Part shown: one piece after another, positions 8,676 through 16,325 of the stretch
Layout of the letters: each line of letters opens with the position of its first letter
How positions within the stretch are numbered: position 1 is the first letter of the stretch
DNA from: CAVQXR01 sp046330455
GTDB taxonomy: Bacteria > Actinomycetota > Thermoleophilia > Gaiellales > Gaiellaceae
NCBI GenBank assembly: GCA_046330455.1
Contig: JAXLSU010000014.1
Coordinates: 10,533-74,532 of the forward strand
DNA length: 64,000 nucleotides
Direction of reading: 5' to 3'
Notes under the pieces: generated by a model
Database searches by the model: none
Seen by the model: only the letters and a program-made list of their open reading frames with translations
Told to the model about the DNA's origin: nothing
Program-made: the position numbers and the translations under genes

Positions 8676-9467
8676 ATGCCGCTCGTCAACGCCAACGGCA
8701 TCGACCTCTGGTTCGAGCAGGAGGGGGAAGGGCCCGACGTCCTGTTCATCGCGGGCCTCGCCGACGAGGGCGCGTGCTGGGTCGATCAGGTCGCTGCGCT
8801 GCGGGACGGGTACCGGGTCACGACGTTCGACAACCGCGCGGTCGGCCGGTCGCAGACGCCGCCCGGCGAGTTCCGGATCGTCGACTTCGCGGCGGACACG
8901 GTCGCGCTGATGGACACGCTCGGGCTCGACCGCGTCCACCTCGTCGGATCGTCGATGGGGGGCGCGATCGCCCAGGAGCTGACCCTCGCGCACCCCGAGC
9001 GCGTCCGCAGCCTCGTCCTCAACGGCACCTGGTGCCGCGGCGATCGGTTCCTGCACGAGGTGCTGCGCAGCTGGGTCTGGGCGGCAGAGAAGGCGGACTC
9101 CGTCCGGGACTTCCTCTTTGCCGTCAACCTCTGGTGCTTTGCCCCGAGGATCTGGAACGAGGGGATCATGGACGGCTGGCTCGACGCCGCCGTCGCGAGC
9201 GAGCACCAGCAGTCCGTCGATGCTTTCTGCCGATCGGCCGAGGCGCTCTTCCACCACGACACGGCCGACCGGATCGGAGCGATCGCGGTTCCGACGCTCG
9301 TCACGGTGGGCGAGCTCGACCTCGTCCTCCCACCCCGGTTCTCCCGGGAGCTGGCCGAGCGGATCCCCGGTGCGCGGCTCGTGATCGTCGAGGGCGCGGG
9401 CCACCAGCCGTTCCAGGAGCAACCGGCCGAGTACAACGCCCTGCTCGCGGACTTCCTCCGCGGCTGA
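8676..9467 (+). CDS. Alpha/beta hydrolase
   Basis: A 263-residue alpha/beta-hydrolase-fold enzyme of typical size. The oxyanion region is FIAGLADEGACW, the nucleophile elbow is GSSMGG (near residue 95), the acid is in GELDLVLP and the histidine in GAGHQPFQEQ. TTFDNRAVGRS corresponds to the conserved D-x-R-G-x-G-x-S segment of 3-oxoadipate-enol-lactonase-like esterases. It is probably a cytoplasmic ester or lactone hydrolase. There is no Shine-Dalgarno sequence; TATACC lies 8 nt before the ATG. It is a single-gene unit followed by a repeat block and a hairpin terminator. Confidence 0.85.
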   Translation: MPLVNANGIDLWFEQEGEGPDVLFIAGLADEGACWVDQVAALRDGYRVTTFDNRAVGRSQTPPGEFRIVDFAADTVALMDTLGLDRVHLVGSSMGGAIAQELTLAHPERVRSLVLNGTWCRGDRFLHEVLRSWVWAAEKADSVRDFLFAVNLWCFAPRIWNEGIMDGWLDAAVASEHQQSVDAFCRSAEALFHHDTADRIGAIAVPTLVTVGELDLVLPPRFSRELAERIPGARLVIVEGAGHQPFQEQPAEYNALLADFLRG

Positions 9468-9477
9468 GCGGCCCTTC

Positions 9478-9650
9478 CGCGGCTGAGCGGACGGCTCGGC
9501 CGGCCGCGACCCGCGTTGGAGCGGCCCGGAGGGCCGCGGTTACGGTCTGCGGCTGAGCGGACGGCTCGGCCGGCCGCGACCCGCGTTGGAGCGGCCCGGA
9601 GGGCCGCGGTCATGGTCTGCGGCTGAGGGCCCGGCCTGGCCGGACCCTCA
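9478..9650. repeat. Tandem copies of a 62-bp GC-rich palindromic repeat
   Basis: Two near-identical copies (9478-9539 and about 9548-9609, period 70 bp) plus a partial third lie in the gap between convergent genes. Each copy opens with GCGGCTGAGCGG, contains the self-complementary CGGCTCGGCCGGCCGCG, then CCCGCG, and closes with CCCGGAGGGCCGCGG. The same unit recurs at 39037-39480 and 61432-61548. Confidence 0.85.
9624..9650. terminator. Bidirectional hairpin between convergent genes
   Basis: TGAGGGCCCGGCC pairs with GGCCGGACCCTCA, a 13-bp stem with one mismatch and a minimal loop. It lies between the plus-strand hydrolase (ends 9467) and the minus-strand DUF4386 gene (ends 9731). No T-tract is seen. 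Confidence 0.55.
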
Positions 9651-9730
9651 GAGCGGGAGAGCGTGAGGCAGCAGGCCGGCGGCCGGAGAGGAAGATCCGG
9701 GCCGCCGTCTCGCTACCCGGGTTCCTCGGA

Positions 9731-10492
9731 TCAGCGGGCCGATCGGATTGCCGGTTCGGGTCCCGACGTGAACGCTGCGTTGCCTCGGCCCGCCCGACCC
9801 AGCCGGTCGAACTCCGCGGCGACCGGGGACGGCCGGAATCCCCAGAACGTCAGGTAGATGGCCAGGAAGCCTTCCCAGACGATCTCCGGAGCCGTGATCA
9901 GGAACAGCCCGGGGCTCGGCTGCTCGAGCGCTCCGAAGAGCACGAGGATCCCGCCGAGGAAGGCAAGCGGCCCTCCGATGAGGCCGAGCAGCGCCACTCG
10001 CGACGGCACGAGCCCCGACCTGTACATCAGATAGCCGAGGAGAAGGCCATTCCCGAGGCCGGCGCAGAACTGCGGGCCGAGGAGGAACGTCCAGTCGTGG
10101 AGGGCGACCAATGAGCGACCTGCGATCTCGAGCGAGGCAGAGTCGCTTCCTCCCGCGAGGTCGTCTCGAAGGGTCACGACCGACATGAGGCTGACGAGGC
10201 CCACCACGATGATCGTCGATTCGACGATCCGTAGGGCGACGTAGCCGAGCGAGACGGCCTCGCTCGTACGTCTGAGGATCGGGAAGAGGACGACGGCCGT
10301 GGCGACGTTGGAGACCGCAACGAGGATCTCGAGCAACGCCCCCAGCGAGATGCGTGCATCCAGACCGGATCCGAGGATGAAGCCGGTGTCGCCGAGCACC
10401 GGGTCGTAGAGCAGGACGGCTGGGATCGAGAAGACGAACGTCCCGATGAACCACAGCCCTGCGATCCGTGCCGTTCTTCTGCTTGGGCTCAC
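9731..10492 (-). CDS. DUF4386 family membrane protein
   Basis: A 253-residue membrane protein with about six hydrophobic helices. The opening RRTARIAGLWFIGTFVFSIP and the spacing of helices around LGPQFCAGLGNGLLLGYLMY fit the DUF4386 family, whose function is unknown. The GTG at 10492 has GGAAAGGAGA upstream. It is transcribed divergently from the TetR regulator at 10623 across three palindromes, so it is the likely target of that repressor. TetR-controlled membrane proteins often deal with toxic small molecules, but nothing here shows a substrate. Confidence 0.8.
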   Translation of the reverse strand: MSPSRRTARIAGLWFIGTFVFSIPAVLLYDPVLGDTGFILGSGLDARISLGALLEILVAVSNVATAVVLFPILRRTSEAVSLGYVALRIVESTIIVVGLVSLMSVVTLRDDLAGGSDSASLEIAGRSLVALHDWTFLLGPQFCAGLGNGLLLGYLMYRSGLVPSRVALLGLIGGPLAFLGGILVLFGALEQPSPGLFLITAPEIVWEGFLAIYLTFWGFRPSPVAAEFDRLGRAGRGNAAFTSGPEPAIRSAR

Positions 10493-10548
10493 GCGCTCTC
10501 CTTTCCGTCGAGGACGGCCACGTCGTCTGTCGCGGCGCGCCCAGGGTT

Positions 10549-10594
10549 CGTACAATGTACGTCGTACGCTGTACGATACTCGTACGGTGTACGA
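10549..10594. promoter_or_regulatory. Three palindromic operators between divergent genes
   Basis: CGTAC-AAT-GTACG (10549-10561), TCGTAC-GCT-GTACGA (10562-10576) and TCGTAC-GGT-GTACGA (10580-10594) are perfect inverted repeats around 3-nt centres, 14 and 18 bp apart. They are the likely binding sites of the adjacent TetR regulator, controlling both itself and the DUF4386 gene. Confidence 0.85.
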
Positions 10595-10622
10595 TCAGTC
10601 AAGAGAAGAGGTGCTGAAGGCG

Positions 10623-11333
10623 ATGCCGAAGACCGCAGAAGAGCCCCGAGTGCCGCTCACGAAGGAGCGCGTGCTACGCGCGGCAGTCGAGCTGGCCGAT
10701 CGCGAAGGGATCGAGTCGCTCACGATGCGCAAGCTCGCCGATGGACTCGGCGCGGGCGCGATGTCGCTGTACCACTACGTGCCGAGCAAGGACGAGCTCG
10801 TGACCGGGATGGTGGACGTCGTCTTCGGCGAGATCGAGCTTCCGCCGATCGGCGGCGACTGGAGAACGGCGATGCGGCAGCGGGCCCGATCGACGCGGGA
10901 TGCGCTCAACCGCCACCCGTGGGCGGTTGGGCTCATGGAGTCTCGCGCCATGCCCGGCCCCGCAAGCTTCCGGGTCCACGACGCCGTCCTCGGCTACCTG
11001 CGCGAGGGCGGCTTCTCCATCGAGATGACGATCCGGGCGTACTCCGTCCTCGACGCCTACATCTACGGGTTCGCGCTCCAGGAGAGATCGGTCCCCTTCG
11101 AGGATGCCGAGGGCGCGGCTTCGGTCGCCGAGGCCCAGGCCCGGGAGTTCGAAGCGCGAGCAGGGGAGCAGCAACTCGCGGGGCTCGCGGAGGAGTTCCC
11201 GTACCTGGCCGAGGTCGTTGCGGGCCATGTCGCCACGGTCGGGCACGACCTCGGGGAGGCGTTCGAGGATGGACTCGAGCTGATCATCGGGGCACTCGAG
11301 GAGCGTCGTATCTCCTCCGACGTACCGTCCTGA
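10623..11333 (+). CDS. TetR family transcriptional regulator
   Basis: A 236-residue repressor. The N-terminal helix-turn-helix is clear: ERVLRAAVELADREGIESL, then MRKLADGLGAGAMSLYHYV (residues about 14-60). The C-terminal all-helical ligand domain resembles the TetR_C type of tetracycline-repressor relatives (LNRHPWAVGLMESR). The ATG at 10623 is chosen; an in-frame GTG at 10611 is possible. Three palindromes lie directly upstream, so autoregulation and control of the divergent DUF4386 gene are likely. The inducer is unknown. Confidence 0.88.
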   Translation: MPKTAEEPRVPLTKERVLRAAVELADREGIESLTMRKLADGLGAGAMSLYHYVPSKDELVTGMVDVVFGEIELPPIGGDWRTAMRQRARSTRDALNRHPWAVGLMESRAMPGPASFRVHDAVLGYLREGGFSIEMTIRAYSVLDAYIYGFALQERSVPFEDAEGAASVAEAQAREFEARAGEQQLAGLAEEFPYLAEVVAGHVATVGHDLGEAFEDGLELIIGALEERRISSDVPS

Positions 11334-11410
11334 CGACCCGTGGCGCTCGGCTCGACCTCACGGCCGCATCGACCATGGCGACGTGTCAGCGGGTCAGGCC
11401 GGCGCCCCGG

Positions 11411-11809
11411 TCAGTCGAGGTCGTCGCCGAGCATCGAGGCTGCATAGGCACGCCAGGCCACGTCGGGCTCGTCGCGGAGCCCGCGGACCGCCTCGCGCAC
11501 GTGCGGGAGCGACGAGGCGGGCCCGATGAGCCGGGCGAGGCCGATCGCGAGCGCCTCGCGCCGCTCCGGCGTGTCGAGGTCGGAGGCGACGGCCTGCACG
11601 GCCCGCCCCTCGAGGTCGAGGCCCCGGGTCGGGTCGCCTCCGGCGGCGAGCAGGAGCAGCCCTCGCCGGGTCGCGCCGCGCCGCTCGTCCTCGGGGATCT
11701 CGATCTCGGTCCCCGCCGCGTAGGCGAGCGAGACGAGGGCGACCGCGAGGTCCTCGAGGTCGCCCTCGGCGAGCCGCTGCTCGACGGTGGAGAGCCAGTT
11801 GGCGATCAT
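11411..11809 (-). CDS. Hypothetical acidic protein
   Basis: A 132-residue, leucine/alanine-rich, acidic protein predicted to be all helical and soluble (NWLSTVEQRLAEGDLEDL near the start, YAASMLGDDLD at the end). No recognised motif. It lies 38 bp after the GntR-type regulator on the same strand and may be co-transcribed. It converges with the TetR gene. Codon use matches its neighbours, so it is a real gene of unknown function. Confidence 0.65.
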   Translation of the reverse strand: MIANWLSTVEQRLAEGDLEDLAVALVSLAYAAGTEIEIPEDERRGATRRGLLLLAAGGDPTRGLDLEGRAVQAVASDLDTPERREALAIGLARLIGPASSLPHVREAVRGLRDEPDVAWRAYAASMLGDDLD

Positions 11810-11847
11810 GGCGTTCCCGGCGCACGATACCGGCGACCGGCCGGGGC

Positions 11848-12612
11848 TCAGCCGGTCGGGGCGGGGCGGCGCAGCACGATCCCGCGGCCGAGGAAGTGCC
11901 TCTCGAGACCGCGGAGATGAGCGTCCATGCTCGCGAGCACCCGCTCGGGATCGCGCGAGCGCAGGGCGTCGACCGTGTCGAGCTGGTACGCGATCGCCGT
12001 GTCCATGTCGCCGTAGGCGATCGGGTAGCGGGCGCGAACGGCCGCGAGCCCGCGAAACACGGACGCGAGGAAGGCCTGCAGCGGGACGTTGCCCGAGAGG
12101 CCGGCGACCCGCAGGTGGAAGCGGACGTCGAGCTCGATGAAGTCTCCGGGCGCTCCCCGCGCTCCGTCGAGCTCCCGCGCGAGCGCCTCCAGCTCGTCGA
12201 GCTCGGCCTCGGTCGCCCGCTCCGATGCGAGCAGGGCGCACGTGGTCTCGACCGTGCGGCGGGCCTCGAGCAGCTGCCCGATCTCCTCGAGACCGAGGTC
12301 GTCGCGCTCGGTGAGCAGCTCTGTCGGGATCGCGAGCGAGCGAACGAAGGCGCCGCCACGACTGCCGCGGCGGATCTCGACGATCCCGGCCCGGCGGAGC
12401 GCAGCGAGCGCCTCGCGGACGACCGGGCGGCTGACGCCGAAGCGCCGGGCGAGCTCCACGTCGCGCGGGAGCCTGCTGCCGGGCTGGGCGGCACCGGCCC
12501 TGATCCCGTCGACCAGCGCCCGGACGACCGCGTCCGAGGCACGAGGCAGCTCGAGGTCGGGGAAGCCGTCCGCGCTCCCGGACGGGGCCAGGTCGACGTC
12601 GATCGGCGCCAT
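11848..12612 (-). CDS. GntR/FadR-family (FCD domain) transcriptional regulator
   Basis: A 254-residue regulator. The N-terminal winged helix-turn-helix (about residues 25-90) contains PRDVELARRFGVSRPVVREAL followed by the wing IRRGSRGGAFV. The C-terminal FCD domain carries the usual metal/ligand residues in ELDVRFHLRVA and MDAHLRGLERH. It belongs to the FadR subfamily, which includes PdhR, the pyruvate-sensing repressor of pyruvate dehydrogenase. It is divergent from an AceE-like E1 gene 47 bp away, so it is probably a PdhR-like controller of that gene and the PHA operon. The effector is inferred, not shown. Confidence 0.88.
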   Translation of the reverse strand: MAPIDVDLAPSGSADGFPDLELPRASDAVVRALVDGIRAGAAQPGSRLPRDVELARRFGVSRPVVREALAALRRAGIVEIRRGSRGGAFVRSLAIPTELLTERDDLGLEEIGQLLEARRTVETTCALLASERATEAELDELEALARELDGARGAPGDFIELDVRFHLRVAGLSGNVPLQAFLASVFRGLAAVRARYPIAYGDMDTAIAYQLDTVDALRSRDPERVLASMDAHLRGLERHFLGRGIVLRRPAPTG

Positions 12613-12626
12613 CGATCAATAATGGC

Positions 12627-12654
12627 AAAAGAGTTGATCTTTTGACAATATAGC
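12627..12654. promoter_or_regulatory. AT-rich operator/promoter between regulator and E1 gene
   Basis: In this GC-rich genome the divergent gap is AT-rich and holds AAAAGA-GTTGA-TCTTTT (12627-12643), a perfect 6-bp inverted repeat, which is a plausible site for the adjacent FCD-type regulator. TATAGC (12649-12654) ends 5 nt before the ATG of the E1 gene and may be its -10 box. Confidence 0.6.
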
Positions 12655-12659
12655 CCTGG

Positions 12660-15029
12660 ATGGGAGGCGAGCATCGTCACGGAGCCACCGCCGAGCCCGG
12701 AGCGGCCGGGCTCGCGACGCTGGGCCGGATCGAACGACGGGTGCTCTGGCTCGCGACCCGGATCATCGATCATGCAAACCGCGAGCGCTCTCCGGACGAC
12801 GAGCTCAAGGTCGGTGGCCACCAGGCATCGTCGGCGTCGCTCGTCTCCCTGATGACGGCGCTCTACTTCTCCGACCTTCGCGGCGATGATCTCGTCTCGG
12901 TGAAGCCGCATGCCTCACCCGTGCTCCACGCGATCGAGTACCTGCTCGGTCGCCTCGACCGCAGCTACCTGACCCGGTTGCGTGAGTTCGGTGGGCTCCA
13001 GTCGTATCCGTCCCGGACGAAGGACGTCTTCCGTGTCGACTACTCGACCGGCTCGGTCGGGATCGGCTCGGCCGCACCGCTCTTCGGAGCGCTCGCCAAC
13101 CGTTACGTCGAGACCCACTTCGGCTCCGGGACGGGCGGAAGGTTCATCTCGCTCCTCGGCGACGCGGAGCTCGACGAGGGCAACCTCTGGGAGGCCGTCC
13201 TCGAGCCGCAGACGCGAGGGCTCGGCAACGTGCTCTGGATCGTCGACCTCAACCGCCAGAGTCTCGACCGCGTCGTCCCGATCATCAAGGCCCACGAGCT
13301 CGAGGATCAGTTCCGATCGGCCGGCTGGCAGGTGCTCGAGCTGAAGTACGGGCGCCGCCTCCGCGAGGCGTTCGGCCTCGATCACGGCGACGTGCTGCGC
13401 CGTCGGATCGACGAGATGCCGAACCAGCTCTACCAGAGCCTGTTCGGGGCTTCCGAGGAGGTCGTGAGGGAGGCGCTGCTGCGCGATCTCGACCGGAAGC
13501 ACCGGGAGCGGCTCGGCAAGCTCCTAGCCGGCTACGAGGGCTCGCTCGGCTCGTTGATCCAGGACCTCGGAGGCCACGACCTCACGGACATCCTCGGGGC
13601 GCTCGCCCGCGCGCGCGCCGAGACCGCTCGGCCGACGATCCTCTTCGCGTACACGATCAAGGGCTTCGGGCTTCCGATCGCCGGGCATCCCCTGAACCAT
13701 TCCGCACTGCTCAGCGGTGAGCAGGTGGACGAGCTCCGGCGCTCGTCCGGATTGACGCCCGAGGACGAGTGGGACGCCTTCGACCCCGAGAGCGCCGAAG
13801 GCTCGCTCTGTCGCGAGGCGGCGGCGCGGCTCGAGGCTCCGGAGCGCCCGCCTGCGGCAGCGATCGAGGTCCCGGTGACGATCTCGAGCCGCTACCCGGA
13901 GCGGATCTCGACCCAGGAGATGGTCGGGCGGATCCTGCTCGACCTGGCGCGGACCGAGGGTCTCGCGGAGCGGATCGTCACGGTCTCTCCCGACGTCTCC
14001 GTCTCGACCAGCCTCGGCGGCTGGATCAACAAGGTCGGGGTGTTCGGCCTCGACGAGGAGCCGGCGTACGAGACGTCCGGGGCATCGCCGCTCGCCTGGC
14101 GCGTCTCGCCGCAGGGTCGCCACGTCGAGCTCGGGATCTCCGAGATGAACCTGTTCCTGGCGATCGGGGAGCTCGGGAAGACCCGTGACTACCAGGGTGA
14201 GACGCTCTTCCCGATCGGGACCGTGTATGACCCGTTCGTCTGCCGCGGCCTCGACGCGTTCATCTACGGCGTGTACTCCGCGAGCAGGTTCATCGTTCTC
14301 GGCACACCGTCCGGGATCTCGCTCTCACGCGAGGGGGGTGCGCACCAATCGACGGTAACGCCCGGTCTTGGCATGGAGCTACCGGGAGTCGTGTATGCGG
14401 AGCCCGCGTACGGCCAGGAGCTCGAATGGCTACTGCTCGACGGGATGAGGAGGCTCCAGGAGCGAGACGGTGAGTCCCTGTATCTCCGACTGTCGACGAA
14501 GCCGGTCGACCAGGCGCCGTTTGCGGCCCTCGTCGAGCGGCGTGGGAAGGAGGCCGTGCGGGCCGATGTGCTGGCCGGCGGCTTCTGGCTCGTGGAGCCC
14601 CAGGTGGACGGCGATGCCGTGATTCTCGCGACGTGCGGCGCGATGGTGCCCGAAGTGCTCGAGGCGGCGGCGTTGCTTGCCGACGACGAGGGCGTCTCGG
14701 CCGGCGTGCTCTGCCTCTCGTCTCCCGATCGCCTCTACCGCGACTGGCGCCGACGGCGGTTGACGCACCTCCACGACCTGAGTGCGGCCCGCGAGCCGTC
14801 ACACCTCGAGCGGCTCGTCCCGCCCGCGCTTCGCCGGCAACCGATCGTGACCGTCATCGACGGCGCGTCCCATGCGCTGGCCTTCCTCGGCGGCTGCCTC
14901 GGGATGCGTTCCGTCCCGCTCGGCGTCGATCGATTCGGGCAGTGCGGGTCTCAGCCCGAGCTGTACGAGGTCTTCGACCTCTCGCCGGCGGCCGTCGCGA
15001 CGGCCGCGCTCATCGCGCTCGAGCCGTAG
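12660..15029 (+). CDS. AceE-like homodimeric 2-oxoacid dehydrogenase E1 / transketolase-like protein
   Basis: A 789-residue thiamine-diphosphate enzyme. VGGHQASSAS, KPHASPVLHA and GGLQSYPS match the N-terminal segments of homodimeric pyruvate dehydrogenase E1 (AceE). The TPP/Mg motif is GDAELDEGN near residue 167 with the partner Asn in VDLNRQSLD. The pyrimidine and C-terminal transketolase domains follow (ELGISEMNLF, REGGAHQS). It is shorter than typical AceE (about 880-930 residues), and no E2 or E3 gene is adjacent, so it may use a partner elsewhere or act on another 2-oxoacid. It heads a region leading to PHA synthesis and faces a PdhR-like regulator, consistent with acetyl-CoA supply. 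Confidence 0.78.
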   Translation: MGGEHRHGATAEPGAAGLATLGRIERRVLWLATRIIDHANRERSPDDELKVGGHQASSASLVSLMTALYFSDLRGDDLVSVKPHASPVLHAIEYLLGRLDRSYLTRLREFGGLQSYPSRTKDVFRVDYSTGSVGIGSAAPLFGALANRYVETHFGSGTGGRFISLLGDAELDEGNLWEAVLEPQTRGLGNVLWIVDLNRQSLDRVVPIIKAHELEDQFRSAGWQVLELKYGRRLREAFGLDHGDVLRRRIDEMPNQLYQSLFGASEEVVREALLRDLDRKHRERLGKLLAGYEGSLGSLIQDLGGHDLTDILGALARARAETARPTILFAYTIKGFGLPIAGHPLNHSALLSGEQVDELRRSSGLTPEDEWDAFDPESAEGSLCREAAARLEAPERPPAAAIEVPVTISSRYPERISTQEMVGRILLDLARTEGLAERIVTVSPDVSVSTSLGGWINKVGVFGLDEEPAYETSGASPLAWRVSPQGRHVELGISEMNLFLAIGELGKTRDYQGETLFPIGTVYDPFVCRGLDAFIYGVYSASRFIVLGTPSGISLSREGGAHQSTVTPGLGMELPGVVYAEPAYGQELEWLLLDGMRRLQERDGESLYLRLSTKPVDQAPFAALVERRGKEAVRADVLAGGFWLVEPQVDGDAVILATCGAMVPEVLEAAALLADDEGVSAGVLCLSSPDRLYRDWRRRRLTHLHDLSAAREPSHLERLVPPALRRQPIVTVIDGASHALAFLGGCLGMRSVPLGVDRFGQCGSQPELYEVFDLSPAAVATAALIALEP

Positions 15030-15066
15030 GCGCCGGGTCTTCCGGCGTGACGGCAGCCGCGCTCGC

Positions 15067-15072
15067 TAGGCT
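15067..15072 (+). promoter_or_regulatory. Predicted -10 box, leaderless start of the MaoC gene
   Basis: TAGGCT ends 8 nt before the GTG start at 15081, and no Shine-Dalgarno sequence is present. This spacing puts transcription initiation at the start codon. Confidence 0.5.
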
Positions 15073-15080
15073 GCGCAGCC

Positions 15081-15542
15081 GTGTCCACTCCACTTCTCGT
15101 CGACCGCGCCGCCCTGCGCGCGAGGGCCGGGCAGAAGCTCGGGGTCTCGTCGTGGCATGCGATCACGCAGGAGCAGATCGACCGCTTCGCCGGCGCGACC
15201 GGGGACCGCCAGTGGATCCACGTCGACGTGGAGCGGGCGAGCCGCACCCCGGTCGGACGAACGATCGCCCACGGCTACCTGACCCTCTCCCTCGGCCCGA
15301 AGCTCCTCGACGAGGTCATCCTCGTCGAGGATTGCTCGCAGGTGCTGAACTACGGGCTCAACCGGGTCCGTTTCCCGAGCCCGGTCCCGGTCGAGAGCCG
15401 CGTGCGGCTCCACGTCGACCTCGACGGGGTGGAAGAGACGGCGGACGCGAGCCTGCAGGCGACGTTCGGGCTCGTGTTCGAGCTCGAGGACGCGGACAAG
15501 CCCTGCTGTGTGGCCGAGAGCCTCTTCCGTTATTACCCGTAG
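15081..15542 (+). CDS. MaoC family (R)-specific enoyl-CoA hydratase
   Basis: A 153-residue single hot-dog-fold hydratase. The hydratase-2 motif is clear: ITQEQIDRFAGATGDRQWIH with catalytic Asp/His, followed by GRTIAHGYLTLSL. In PHA-producing bacteria such enzymes (PhaJ/MaoC type) turn beta-oxidation trans-enoyl-CoA into (R)-3-hydroxyacyl-CoA, the PHA synthase substrate. The position directly before phaB and phaC supports that role. The GTG start has no Shine-Dalgarno sequence but has a TAGGCT box 8 nt upstream. Confidence 0.88.
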   Translation: MSTPLLVDRAALRARAGQKLGVSSWHAITQEQIDRFAGATGDRQWIHVDVERASRTPVGRTIAHGYLTLSLGPKLLDEVILVEDCSQVLNYGLNRVRFPSPVPVESRVRLHVDLDGVEETADASLQATFGLVFELEDADKPCCVAESLFRYYP

Positions 15543-15578
15543 CACGTTACGCTCGCCCGAATCCCCTGGAAGGAGGGC

Positions 15579-16325
15579 GTGGTGGGCCAGGAGCTGAACG
15601 GACAGGTTGCGCTCGTGACGGGCGGGGTCCGGGGAATCGGGCTCGCGATCTGCGAGGCGCTCGCCGGCCGAGGTGTGCGGGTCGCGGCGGGCTACTCGCG
15701 CAATGCCGAGGCGGCCGAGCGGTTCGTCGCGGCGCTCGGTGACACCGGCGCCACGGTGCACCAGGGGAGCATCGACCGGGTCGAGGACTGCGAGCGCGTC
15801 GTGGGGGAGGTCGTCGAGCGGCACGGCGGCGTCGACATCCTCGTCAACAACGCCGGAGTCACGGCCGACCGCACCGTACGCAGGATGGAGCCCGGAGAGT
15901 GGGACCACGTGGTCTCGGTGAACCTGAACGGCGCGTTCTACATGTCCCGGGCCGTGGTGCAGAAGATGCTCGAACGGGGCTACGGGCGGATCGTGAACAT
16001 CAGCTCGATCATCGGTGAGATGGGGAACATCGGCCAGGCGAACTACGCGGCCTCGAAGGCAGGTCTGTTCGGGCTGACGAAGAGCCTCGCCCTCGAGACC
16101 GCGGGCAAGGGCATCACCGTGAACTGCGTCGCGCCCGGCTTCATCGAGACCGATATGACGGCTGCGGTGCCCGGAGCGATCATCGATCAGATCGTCGAGC
16201 AGATCCCGGTCGGCCGGTTCGGAAACCCCGCTGAGGTCGCGCGGGTCGTCGAGTTCCTCGTCGAGCCGGCCTCCAGCTACATCACGGGGCAGGTCTACTC
16301 GGTCAACGGCGGCCTCTACATGTGA
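15579..16325 (+). CDS. phaB: Acetoacetyl-CoA reductase (PhaB)
   Basis: A 248-residue SDR of the FabG/PhaB group. TGGVRGIG binds the cofactor, NNAGVT is the NAG motif, NISSIIGEMGNIGQANYAASKAG holds the Ser-Tyr-Lys triad region, and the C-terminus ends VNGGLYM as in PhaB enzymes. It reduces acetoacetyl-CoA to (R)-3-hydroxybutyryl-CoA with NADPH. GAAGGAGG lies upstream; two adjacent GTG codons (15579, 15582) are possible starts. Its stop overlaps the phaC ATG, so the two are translationally coupled. A FabG role is excluded mainly by context. Confidence 0.88.
   Translation: MVGQELNGQVALVTGGVRGIGLAICEALAGRGVRVAAGYSRNAEAAERFVAALGDTGATVHQGSIDRVEDCERVVGEVVERHGGVDILVNNAGVTADRTVRRMEPGEWDHVVSVNLNGAFYMSRAVVQKMLERGYGRIVNISSIIGEMGNIGQANYAASKAGLFGLTKSLALETAGKGITVNCVAPGFIETDMTAAVPGAIIDQIVEQIPVGRFGNPAEVARVVEFLVEPASSYITGQVYSVNGGLYM

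Noticed and set aside
9478..9650. CRISPR-like array
   Set aside because: Units are too long, nearly identical throughout, and have no unique spacers or cas genes; the same holds for 39037-39480.
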